Below are positions 57,189 to 64,000 of a DNA stretch of 64,000 nt, one piece after another. The stretch is from assembly GCF_000238255.3 (NCBI RefSeq), contig NZ_CP011039.1, positions 2,963,001 to 3,027,000 of the forward strand. Direction: 5' to 3'. The stretch comes from Pseudoalteromonas spongiae UST010723-006. GTDB lineage: Bacteria; Pseudomonadota; Gammaproteobacteria; Enterobacterales; Alteromonadaceae. Both the position numbers and the translations under genes were made by a program. How positions within the stretch are numbered: the stretch's first letter is position 1; every line of letters begins with the position of its first letter. The notes beneath the pieces are model-generated. The model saw only the letters and a program-made list of their open reading frames with translations, did not search any database and was not told the DNA's origin.

Positions 57189-57212
57189 AAAAAGAGGCCG
57201 ATGCCTCTTTTT
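57189..57212 (-). terminator. Terminator of the ABC operon
   Basis: AAAAAGAGGC-CGAT-GCCTCTTTTT, exact 10-bp hairpin with A and T tracts, directly after the permease stop on the minus strand. Confidence 0.9.
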
Positions 57213-57216
57213 AATA

Positions 57217-58404
57217 TTAGCGTTCTGAAATCGCCCACCCTAACATTTGTTTAAAGCTTGGCTCTTTACCATACATCACCATGCCCATTTTAAATAAGCG
57301 TCCAGCCACACCACGCATATAAATGCACAATGCCAGCGTCAGTAGCAGTGACAAAATAGGTTGCCAAATTGCCACATCAACCAACGCCATTTTAACAGGC
57401 ATTACAGCAAACGCCGTAAGTGGGAAGTAACTTAAAAACGTCATAACCCAACCGCTGGGGCTATCCATTAATACAAACGCTAAAATCATTGGTACAAGCG
57501 GGATCATCATAAACGACGACTTGCCACTGTGGTTTGGATCATCAATCGCAGCTGCAATTGCTGCCATAAACGCCGTTGAAAAATAAAGGCCGAGCAATGC
57601 AAACGCCAATACCCAAGGCAACAAATACCAATCAATAAACGACAAGTCGAGTGCTTGCCCTTGAATAATCACCTGCAAAAATGCAACACCTAACAATACT
57701 GAAATAACAGTACTTAACATGGCTTTTAATGCCAGTAGTACTTGACCTAGAATTTTTCCGTCGACCCAAGTTTGTGCACTCATTGTGGCGTAGAGTTGTT
57801 CTGTTACACGCTGCTGCTTTTCGCCTGTAATCGAGACAAATACCTGAGCAAACGACATAAAAATACCAACCGATAACAACACTAAAACACCTATTGCTGT
57901 AGCACTTGAATGACTTTCTTCATTTTTGATATTTTGGTCTAAATACACAGCTGAAACTGCAATTGGGTTATTAATCAATGCTAATTGCTGCGCCGAAAGC
58001 GAAAGTTTATCACTGACTTTTTCAACATAGTGCTGTTTTAGCGCGTTTTGCAGAGTTTGTTGCCACGCCATTTTGCCTTTGCTAATAAACTCAATATTTA
58101 CAGGGCTTACGGCTTCATCAATGAGTAACACAGCATCAAATTCTTGCGCCTCAAGGGCAGAGGTAAGTTTTTCTTTATCGTCTTGTGTTTGCGTAAACAC
58201 ATAACCGTCCAAGGTCATGTCAAAAGCACTATTAGCCGAAACTGCAATACGATAATCACTGCTAGTAAAACTTGACGCACTTTGCCAAAAAAACACAACC
58301 ACAGCGATTACCAGCATAATTAACTTGCTAATAAGCTCCTGCTTCCATTTGAAAAAGTGCATAAACTCCCATTTAGCAACTTGTGTTACTTGGTTATTCA
58401 TCAC
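57217..58404 (-). CDS. ABC-2 type permease, NatB-like
   Basis: 395 residues. A first helix (about 24-44) is followed by a large extracytoplasmic domain (SDYRIAVSANSAFDMTLDGY) and five more helices, the ABC-2 permease plan seen in NatB and the YhaP group. The GEKQQRVTEQLYATMSAQTW segment after the second helix is the coupling helix region. Overlaps the ATPase gene by 11 bp. Exported substrate unknown; sodium export as in NatAB is possible. Confidence 0.85.
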   Translation of the reverse strand: MMNNQVTQVAKWEFMHFFKWKQELISKLIMLVIAVVVFFWQSASSFTSSDYRIAVSANSAFDMTLDGYVFTQTQDDKEKLTSALEAQEFDAVLLIDEAVSPVNIEFISKGKMAWQQTLQNALKQHYVEKVSDKLSLSAQQLALINNPIAVSAVYLDQNIKNEESHSSATAIGVLVLLSVGIFMSFAQVFVSITGEKQQRVTEQLYATMSAQTWVDGKILGQVLLALKAMLSTVISVLLGVAFLQVIIQGQALDLSFIDWYLLPWVLAFALLGLYFSTAFMAAIAAAIDDPNHSGKSSFMMIPLVPMILAFVLMDSPSGWVMTFLSYFPLTAFAVMPVKMALVDVAIWQPILSLLLTLALCIYMRGVAGRLFKMGMVMYGKEPSFKQMLGWAISER

Positions 58405-59350
58405 TACCCTCCTCAGTTAATGCATGCTTTTGGTGCGATTCAATTGCTTTTAAATACATTTGATGTAAATCCATGGTGCGGCTTGATAAATGCTCTACTT
58501 GACCTAACTTCGGCAGAATTGCTAACGCATCATTTAGCTGTGCTTTATCGTTTAACGTAACAACCAAGGTATTCGCTTTATTTAGGCGGTAGTTAATGTC
58601 GCCAAAATGCGTTTGCAGCGCTTCGGCATTTAATTCACCGCTAAAGCTCACCTCTAGCTCTAATGCACCACCAATTTGCTCTCTAATCGCACTAAGTGAA
58701 CCATATAAAACAGCTTCGCCTTTGTTCATTAACATCATTCTGTCAGCCATTTTTTCTACCATGGCCATTTGGTGGGCACTTAAAATAACCGTCATTCCCT
58801 GTTGCTTTAATTCTGCTAAAAACAATACAACTTTTTCTTGGTTAATCGGATCGAGTCCAGAGAATGGCTCATCCAAAATAACAATTTCGGGACTGTGTAA
58901 AATTGCGGTGATCAGCTGTACTTTTTGCTGGTTACCTTTTGAAAGTGATTTAAGCGGTTCATTTTCGCGGCCTAGTAAATCAAATCGCTTTAGCCAGTAA
59001 TCAATATTTTGTTTTGCTTGTTGTTTACTTACACCATGCAGCGCAGCAAAGTAATGAAGATTTTGCAGTAAGGTTTTTTCGCCATAGAGTCCGCGGTCTT
59101 CTGGCAAGTAGCCCAGCTTATTCGCTGGAATTTCACTAAAGTAGCTACCATCTAATTGAATTGATATTTTCCCGCTATCAGGTTTTGTAAAACCTACTAA
59201 CATACGTACGAGCGATGATTTACCTGCGCCGTTAGGCCCTAATAAGGCAAAAATTTCGCCTTTATTTACCGCAAAGCTTAACTGATTAACCGCTTTAGTT
59301 GAGGCGTACTGCTTACTTACCTCTTCCACACGGATCATTGCCTGTGTCAT
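58394..59350 (-). CDS. ABC transporter ATPase, NatA-like
   Basis: 318 residues. Walker A LLGPNGAGKSSLVRML (about 36-51), signature LSKGNQQKVQL, Walker B ILDEPFSGLDPIN, switch ILSAHQM. The LxKGNQQK form of the signature is usual in the NatA/YhaQ group of exporters. Partner permease downstream overlaps by 11 bp. Together they make a two-gene ABC exporter. Confidence 0.9.
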   Translation of the reverse strand: MTQAMIRVEEVSKQYASTKAVNQLSFAVNKGEIFALLGPNGAGKSSLVRMLVGFTKPDSGKISIQLDGSYFSEIPANKLGYLPEDRGLYGEKTLLQNLHYFAALHGVSKQQAKQNIDYWLKRFDLLGRENEPLKSLSKGNQQKVQLITAILHSPEIVILDEPFSGLDPINQEKVVLFLAELKQQGMTVILSAHQMAMVEKMADRMMLMNKGEAVLYGSLSAIREQIGGALELEVSFSGELNAEALQTHFGDINYRLNKANTLVVTLNDKAQLNDALAILPKLGQVEHLSSRTMDLHQMYLKAIESHQKHALTEEGSDE

Positions 59351-59498
59351 TGTTTTTCCCGCTTTTTCTTATTGTTTGCAATATTTTACGGGTAAACAAA
59401 GGGATAAACAGATCGCTCGTCATTTTATATTGCCACTTATCATTAAAATACAGATGATTAGTTGCTGGTAATTTGATGTTAAGCTTGGCATTATTAGC

Positions 59499-59514
59499 CC
59501 TCGATATTTCGTGG
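59499..59514. promoter_or_regulatory. Palindromic operator upstream of the sigma-54 activator gene
   Basis: CCTCGATATTTCGTGG lies 10 bp upstream of the ATG at 59525. It matches 13 of 16 positions with the site at 60992-61007 upstream of ccoG. Its closeness to the start fits autorepression. Confidence 0.7.
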
Positions 59515-59524
59515 GTTGTGATAT

Positions 59525-60946
59525 ATGGATAATCTTAAAAACTTGCTAGCAGACTCAGAGCTATTGTTAAATGCGGTTGGTGAAGGCGTTTATGGATTTG
59601 ATTTAGAAGGAAAAGCAGTATTTATAAACCCTGCCGCAGAACGCATGACAGGTTGGCAAGCCGGCGAATTACTCGGCGAAAAAATTCATCAATATCATCA
59701 TCATAGCCACGCCGATGGCAGCCCATACCCAGCGCATGAATGTAATATTTATGCCACCATGCAAGACGGACAAGAGCGCAGTATTAGCCATGAAGTATTT
59801 TGGCGCAAAGATGGCTCAAGCTTTCCAGTGGAATACACCTCAACTCCCGTTTATAAAAATGGCGAAATAGTTGGTGCTGTTGCAATCTTCCGCGATGTAA
59901 CTAAGCAGCAAGAAAGCGATCGCGCACTGCGTGAAGCACTAGCCCAAGTGCAAGCCTTATCTGAACAATTACAAGCAGAAAATACTTATCTTCAAAGTGA
60001 AATCGACGAAAACTGGAGCGACTCTGGCTTAGTAGGACAAAGCCCGCGATTTAAGCAATTGCTTGAACAAGTAAGTTTAGTCAGTAAAACCGACAGCACT
60101 GTGCTGATCTTAGGTGAAAACGGCACAGGTAAAGAGCTGATAGCCCGTAATATTCATCGCTTAAGCAAACGCTGTCACAATACTTTGGTTAAAGTAAATT
60201 GCGCGGCCTTTACACCTAGCTTGTTAGAAAGTGAGCTGTTCGGTCATGAAAAAGGCGCATTTACTGGCGCTACCGAAAGACGTAAAGGGCGATTTGAACT
60301 AGCAGACAAAGGCACCTTGTTTTTAGACGAAGTTGGCGAGCTAAGCCTTGAAGCACAGAGCAAATTGCTGCGTGTACTGCAAGAACAAGAATTTGAACGC
60401 GTTGGCGGTAACCAAACGATTAAGGTTGATATTCGCGTTATCGCAGCAACGAACAAAGACCTATTAAAAATGGTTCAGCAGGGCGAGTTTCGCATGGATT
60501 TATATTATCGCCTGAACGTTTTTCCCCTTACCATGCCAGCCCTCAGAGAGCGCTTAGATGATTTGCCTTTGCTTTGTCATAACATTATTTCGGAGCTTGC
60601 TCGCAAATTGAGTAAACCAATCAAAGGCATCAGCAAGGCCAGTTTAAAGCGCCTTGCAACCTATCATTGGCCTGGCAATATTCGTGAACTGCAAAACGTA
60701 TTAGAGCGCGAAGTCATCTTAAGTCAAAGTTCGCTAATTCAAATCAAGCAAGATTTTCAAGCCAACTTAGATGCCAGTAACTTTGCACAACTTACGCTAG
60801 CAGAAATGGAACGCTCTTACATAGAGCAAGTGCTTGAACAATGCTCAGGTAAGATAGGCGGGAGCAATGGCGCAGCCAAACTACTCGATTTACCAGAAAG
60901 CACCTTGCGCTCAAAAATGAAAAAGCTCGGTATTACACGAATATAA
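59525..60946 (+). CDS. Sigma-54-dependent regulator with PAS sensor domain
   Basis: 473 residues: PAS (about 10-125), short coiled coil (about 135-158), AAA+ sigma-54 activation domain (about 165-400) and a Fis-type HTH (about 425-473, GGSNGAAKLLDLPESTLRSK). Walker A GENGTGKELIARNI near 197, the sigma-54 contact loop GAFTGA near 243, Walker B TLFLDEVGELS. The PAS domain is cytosolic and may bind a small molecule or heme; no receiver domain is present. No adjacent kinase. The operators at 59499 and 60992 suggest that it controls itself and ccoG. Confidence 0.9.
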   Translation: MDNLKNLLADSELLLNAVGEGVYGFDLEGKAVFINPAAERMTGWQAGELLGEKIHQYHHHSHADGSPYPAHECNIYATMQDGQERSISHEVFWRKDGSSFPVEYTSTPVYKNGEIVGAVAIFRDVTKQQESDRALREALAQVQALSEQLQAENTYLQSEIDENWSDSGLVGQSPRFKQLLEQVSLVSKTDSTVLILGENGTGKELIARNIHRLSKRCHNTLVKVNCAAFTPSLLESELFGHEKGAFTGATERRKGRFELADKGTLFLDEVGELSLEAQSKLLRVLQEQEFERVGGNQTIKVDIRVIAATNKDLLKMVQQGEFRMDLYYRLNVFPLTMPALRERLDDLPLLCHNIISELARKLSKPIKGISKASLKRLATYHWPGNIRELQNVLEREVILSQSSLIQIKQDFQANLDASNFAQLTLAEMERSYIEQVLEQCSGKIGGSNGAAKLLDLPESTLRSKMKKLGITRI

Positions 60947-60991
60947 AATGACGTTTTTAGCTGTTTTTATCATAAAAAGAATAGCTAAAAT

Positions 60992-61025
60992 CCACGATAT
61001 ATCGCGGACACGCGAAATAACGCGG
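60992..61025 (+). promoter_or_regulatory. Activator binding sites upstream of ccoG
   Basis: CCACGATATATCGCGG at 60992-61007 (core CGATATATCG is a perfect palindrome) and a weaker copy at 61010-61025 (ACGCGAAATAACGCGG). Both lie 64-97 bp upstream of the sigma-54-like promoter at 61089, a usual position for activator sites. Confidence 0.65.
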
Positions 61026-61088
61026 CTTGGATAAAAACCAAAAATAAAAATTAACCTTATATTTCACAAAGTTACAACAACTTCTTTT

Positions 61089-61104
61089 TGGCATAGTATT
61101 TGTT
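61089..61104 (+). promoter_or_regulatory. Sigma-54 promoter-like sequence
   Basis: TGGCATAGTATTTGTT matches TGGCACGNNNNTTGCW: GG of the -24 element is intact, but GC of the -12 element is GT. It lies 46 bp upstream of the ccoG start and behind the palindromic sites. Confidence 0.5.
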
Positions 61105-61149
61105 AAGCACTAGATAAGCGCAATGCTCTATCTACTGTCGAGAAATATT

Positions 61150-62532
61150 ATGAAGTTTGATATCAAAGAAGAAGATCTGATCATTAAGCCCTACAAAACT
61201 GAGGGGCCAATTTACGTCAGGTCACAAAAAGGTAAATACCAAAAGTTACGCCGCTATATTGGCTGGGCATTGATGTTGGCATTTATCTTAATCCCTTTTA
61301 TTCCTTACCAAGGTCAGCAAGCCATATTACTCGATATCGGCGCGCAGCAGTTTCGCTTTTTTAATACCACCTTATTCCCGCAAGATTTCACCTTGCTAGC
61401 ATGGATATTTATGGCGGGTGCATTTGCACTATTTTTTGTTACCACCTGGCTCGGTCGAGTTTGGTGTGGTTACACCTGCCCGCAAACGGTATGGATGATG
61501 ATGTTTATTTGGGTTGAAGAAAAAGTGGAAGGCAACCGCAATAAGCGCATTAAGCTTGATAAATCACCTATGTCATTTGAAAAATTTCGCAAAAAAGGCC
61601 TCAAGCATTTAGCTTGGCTGAGTATTTCATTTTTAACTGCTACCACCTTTCTTAGCTACTTTGTGCCTGTTAAAGAGTTATATAGCAATTTAGTAACCTT
61701 AGATTGGTCTGGCTTGATTTGGTTTTGGGTAGGTCTATTTGCCGTGTGTACTTACGGTAACGCAGGTTTCTTAAGAGAGAAAATGTGTATTTACATGTGC
61801 CCGTATTCTCGCTTTCAAGCAGTAATGTTCGACAAAGATACGTATGTCGTTGCCTACGATGAAAAACGTGGTGAATCACGTGGTCGCCGCAAACGTAAAG
61901 ATGATCCGAAACAACTTGGTTTAGGTGATTGTGTTGACTGTAACCTATGCGTTGAAGTGTGTCCTGCCGGTATTGATATTCGTAACGGCATGCAATACGA
62001 GTGCATTAACTGTGGCGCATGTATTGATGCTTGTGACGAAACCATGGAAAAGTTTAATTACCAAAAAGGTTTAATTAGTTACACCAGTGAACACCAACTA
62101 GCTGGCCAAAAGACCGATAAATTCCGTTTAAAGCTCGTAGGTTATGGATTTTTTACTGGCTTAGTAATCATCACTATGCTGATTTGGATGAATTTACGCG
62201 TACCTATTGAAACCAGTATTCTACGTGACCGAAATGCGCTTTATCGCGTGAATTACGAAGGGTTAACTGAGAACACCTACACGCTAAGAATTACCAATAA
62301 AACGCAAAATACCCTGAATTACACGCTAACACTGCTCGAAGACTCACGTTTTGTACTAAGCGCACCACAAAACATTGTTATTCCAGCTGGTGAAATGAGC
62401 CAGTTCCCAGTCACGATTACGGCTGATGGCTATGATTTAAAACAAAAAGTGACGGATGTTCGCTTTAAAGTTCAAGCTATTGAGCAACCGGATATCCAAA
62501 TCATTAAACAGTCTAAGTTTTATAAACCCTAA
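61150..62532 (+). CDS. ccoG: CcoG/RdxA-like cytochrome oxidase accessory protein
   Basis: 460 residues from the ATG at 61150. Membrane helices surround a polyferredoxin region: WCGYTCPQTVWMMMFIWVEE, KMCIYMCPYSRFQAVMF, then two 4Fe-4S sites in CVDCNLCVEVCPAGID and CINCGACIDACDE. C-terminal immunoglobulin-like domain. CcoG reduces copper for cbb3 oxidase assembly. Normally next to ccoNOP; here it stands alone behind a sigma-54 activator. Start at 61123 is possible but lacks a good ribosome site. Confidence 0.92.
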   Translation: MKFDIKEEDLIIKPYKTEGPIYVRSQKGKYQKLRRYIGWALMLAFILIPFIPYQGQQAILLDIGAQQFRFFNTTLFPQDFTLLAWIFMAGAFALFFVTTWLGRVWCGYTCPQTVWMMMFIWVEEKVEGNRNKRIKLDKSPMSFEKFRKKGLKHLAWLSISFLTATTFLSYFVPVKELYSNLVTLDWSGLIWFWVGLFAVCTYGNAGFLREKMCIYMCPYSRFQAVMFDKDTYVVAYDEKRGESRGRRKRKDDPKQLGLGDCVDCNLCVEVCPAGIDIRNGMQYECINCGACIDACDETMEKFNYQKGLISYTSEHQLAGQKTDKFRLKLVGYGFFTGLVIITMLIWMNLRVPIETSILRDRNALYRVNYEGLTENTYTLRITNKTQNTLNYTLTLLEDSRFVLSAPQNIVIPAGEMSQFPVTITADGYDLKQKVTDVRFKVQAIEQPDIQIIKQSKFYKP

Positions 62533-62572
62533 GCTGTAAAATCAATTTATAGCTAAGTTCCCTAGCACGCAA

Positions 62573-62597
62573 GGCTCAATCTAATTGAGCCTTTTTT
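62573..62597 (+). terminator. Terminator of ccoG
   Basis: GGCTCAAT-CTA-ATTGAGCC followed by six T. Confidence 0.92.
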
Positions 62598-62615
62598 CTT
62601 TACAATGGCTCAAAC

Positions 62616-62635
62616 GCGATCAATAATCATTATCA
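62616..62635. promoter_or_regulatory. Fur box upstream of the small-gene cluster
   Basis: GCGATCAATAATCATTATC (62616-62634) contains a 12-base run identical to the Fur consensus (ATAATCATTATC), and CAATAAT-C-ATTATCA matches the 7-1-7 form at 12 of 14. It lies 28 bp before the ATG at 62663, so iron repression is expected. Confidence 0.8.
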
Positions 62636-62662
62636 TTAAGTTGGTAGGTTAGGTATTTTAAT

Positions 62663-63106
62663 ATGAGCTGGCAATCCACAATGATTAAAGGCAATGAGTG
62701 TTTTGATTCACATAATTGGCTAGAGGCGGAACGTTACTATAATCGCGCTATTGAGCTGGTTGATTTGCTATGGCAACAAAAAATTAGCAACTTAGAAGCG
62801 ATGCAAGCTTGGGTATGCGGTTATCAGAACCTCGCTGCCACCTACGAACAACAAGGCCAGTTAGAACGTGCACTGCAATGTTTACTGCACGCCCATTATC
62901 GCGTATTACAGCAAGCCAACAATAAAGCAGTCTCTGAGCATGCGCAAAGCCATGCCTTACAGATGTCTTCGGTCACATTTAAAAGCATTTCGGCATTTAA
63001 AGGAAAGCATGCAAATTACACTCGCTGTATGGATGTGCTTGATCATGTGTGTGCCGCCCCCGCAGATATTAAAAACGCAAAATTAAAATCTGCGTTAGTG
63101 CACTAG
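62663..63106 (+). CDS. TPR-like helical protein, unknown
   Basis: 147 residues, all helical. Tetratricopeptide-like pattern in MIKGNECFDSHNWLEAERYY and NLAATYEQQGQLERALQCLL. No signal peptide or membrane helix, so cytosolic, and probably a protein-binding adaptor. First gene after the Fur box; the next start is 14 bp downstream. Confidence 0.7.
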   Translation: MSWQSTMIKGNECFDSHNWLEAERYYNRAIELVDLLWQQKISNLEAMQAWVCGYQNLAATYEQQGQLERALQCLLHAHYRVLQQANNKAVSEHAQSHALQMSSVTFKSISAFKGKHANYTRCMDVLDHVCAAPADIKNAKLKSALVH

Positions 63107-63120
63107 TTAGGGAAGTTGGT

Positions 63121-63315
63121 ATGTCTAATTTATACATCAAAATCATAGCAGTATGTTTATTGCTACCACACAGCCTTGTGGCACATACAGGGCATGATCA
63201 TAGCCCATTGTTTGACCTGTTCATTCACCTAGCATGGATAACACCAACGGTATTACTGTTTGTTTTTGTTAGTTACAAGATAAAAATGCGCAACCTTGCT
63301 AAGGAGGGAAGATGA
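63121..63315 (+). CDS. Small exported/membrane protein with His-rich N terminus
   Basis: 64 residues. A signal peptide or first helix (MSNLYIKIIAVCLLLPHSLV) is followed by AHTGHDHSPLFDLFIHLAWI, in which four histidines and an aspartate form a possible metal-binding cluster, then a second helix and a basic tail. No family assigned. Its stop overlaps the next ATG (ATGA), so it is translationally coupled. Confidence 0.65.
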   Translation: MSNLYIKIIAVCLLLPHSLVAHTGHDHSPLFDLFIHLAWITPTVLLFVFVSYKIKMRNLAKEGR

Positions 63316-63446
63316 AAAAAGCAGCAAGCTTGAGCAGGGCTCTAACTCAGCTCGATAAACTATTTAAATTTGAAGTTGTTACGGCAAATTGCGACGCATC
63401 GCTTAAAACAGAGAACGCAAAAAATGTTCGGATTAAGCATAAATAA
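63312..63446 (+). CDS. Short protein resembling the N terminus of nickel SOD (possible remnant)
   Basis: 44 residues. Ideal AAGGAGG Shine-Dalgarno and ATGA overlap with the gene before show it is translated. The segment ALTQLDKLFKFEVVTANCD recalls the SodN pro-peptide plus HCDxPC nickel hook (family form: LDKxFxF... AHCDIPC), but the histidine is N, the second cysteine is absent, and the remaining 110 residues of a SodN are missing. Either a decayed sodN or an unrelated small protein. The SodX-like gene directly downstream supports the first reading. Confidence 0.4.
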   Translation: MKKAASLSRALTQLDKLFKFEVVTANCDASLKTENAKNVRIKHK

Positions 63447-63714
63447 AGTAACTGGCAACAGCATGTCGCCCGCGATAATGCCCAATAATTATGTGCTATT
63501 ACATAGCTTTGGCAGTATGAAACATTTAAAAAAAGGGCAAATAGTTAAAGTCGCACACCCTATTTTTGGCGCCATAATTCAACGCATTGCCTATCAAGAT
63601 AAAAATGGTCTTTATTGGTTAGCTGGTGACGACCCTAACAGTTTGGCCTGCTGCCAAATAGGACCGATTAGCGCCGAGCAAATCATCGGCGTAATGATTT
63701 GCAACCTGCGCTAA
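63424..63714 (+). CDS. S26-family peptidase-like protein, SodX type
   Basis: 96 residues from the ATG at 63424, overlapping the small gene by 23 bp. Resembles the nickel-SOD maturation protease SodX: VTGNSMSPAIMPNNYVLLHS with the serine of the GNSM motif, LKKGQIVKVAHPIFG, then GDDPNSLACCQIGPIS. The position of the general-base lysine (usually KR) reads AIIQRIAYQ, so the lysine appears replaced by glutamine. It may be inactive or use another residue. No transmembrane anchor is seen. Confidence 0.7.
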   Translation: MFGLSINKVTGNSMSPAIMPNNYVLLHSFGSMKHLKKGQIVKVAHPIFGAIIQRIAYQDKNGLYWLAGDDPNSLACCQIGPISAEQIIGVMICNLR

Positions 63715-63769
63715 GCCCTTGCATGATTACGCATCGAGCGCGTCAAAAATTCTCTTTCACAGCAAGATT

Positions 63770-64000
63770 CTAATGCCGAGTATTAACCAAGTTTTGCAAG
63801 TTAAATTCTAGCGGTTGCTGCGCCGACACAGAAAAACGCGAAAAATCGATTTGTTCGAATTCTTGTTCACGTAATAGTTTGCCAAACGGCGCTCGAGCTG
63901 GTGAGTCCGAGGACTCAAAAATTGCGATTTGCTGACTCATAGCGCCTGCTTTTTCTGGGTAAAGGTGATTATCATGCAGCATCAATAATGCTTTTGCGCC
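63770..64000 (-). CDS. C-terminal part of a gene cut by the window edge
   Basis: At least 76 residues in an open frame that continues past the right end of the window (GAKALLMLHDNHLYPEKAGA near the edge, FSVSAQQPLEFNLQNLVNTR at the C terminus). No family recognised. The N terminus is not in the window. Confidence 0.45.
   Translation of the reverse strand, partial: GAKALLMLHDNHLYPEKAGAMSQQIAIFESSDSPARAPFGKLLREQEFEQIDFSRFSVSAQQPLEFNLQNLVNTRH

Noticed and set aside
60954..60990. TTTTAGCT ... AGCTAAAA hairpin as a terminator of the sigma-54 activator gene
   Set aside because: The arms are AT-only around AGCT and no T-tract follows; too weak to call.

Overview
The window is a contiguous stretch of a gammaproteobacterial chromosome, most likely a marine Alteromonadales genome of the Pseudoalteromonas type. 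This rests on the low-to-moderate GC, the ubiE-ubiJ-ubiB-tatABC-tatD order, the fused siroheme synthase next to cysDN, a DUF3718-like exported protein, and many TonB, RND and sensor genes. No rRNA, tRNA, CRISPR array, prophage or intact insertion sequence is visible.

Layout. 1-8.7 kb: ubiquinone biosynthesis (ubiE, ubiJ, ubiB), Tat export (tatA, tatB, tatC), a small secreted protein, tatD, a membrane diguanylate cyclase and hemB. 9.2-15.3 kb: sulfate assimilation (cysG, cysD, cysN, an SLC13/RCK permease, cysC). 15.3-24.7 kb: signalling and envelope genes (response regulator, hybrid kinase with HPt, exported phosphatase, TonB receptor). 24.7-28.3 kb: qmcA/nfeD pair, an RluF-like pseudouridine synthase, an EamA transporter. 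28.3-33.7 kb: an RND pump with a BigR/YgaV-type regulator, divergent from a DUF2892 protein and a rhodanese. 33.7-43.7 kb: OmpA lipoprotein, solute-binding protein, two LytS-type kinases (the second catalytically dead), YbdG-like channel, two acyltransferases, speA and speE. 43.8-51.3 kb: a TolC-like protein, an Alg8-like glycosyltransferase fused to a beta-helix, an Alg44-like PilZ/HlyD protein, and a GH97 glucosidase. 52.2-52.8 kb: two tandem Fur-controlled small RNAs. 52.8-59.4 kb: housekeeping genes, dps, a MITE-like element and an ABC exporter. 59.5-62.5 kb: a sigma-54 activator and ccoG. 62.6-63.7 kb: a Fur-boxed cluster of small genes that looks like a degenerate nickel-SOD locus.

The most interesting systems are: (1) the tandem pair of roughly 200-nt small RNAs at 52300-52812, each with an almost perfect sigma-70 promoter, two Fur boxes, a RyhB-like ACATTGCTCA core and a terminator; (2) the polysaccharide locus at 43808-49081, where an alginate-type synthase is fused to a beta-helix and paired with a PilZ/HlyD protein and a TolC-like protein instead of the usual alginate export set; (3) the persulfide-sensor-like regulator joined to an RND pump; (4) the repeated 16-bp palindrome that links the sigma-54 activator gene to ccoG; (5) the possible sodN remnant next to a SodX-like peptidase that lacks its catalytic lysine.

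All functional statements come from reading motifs and gene order by eye. No database search was run.
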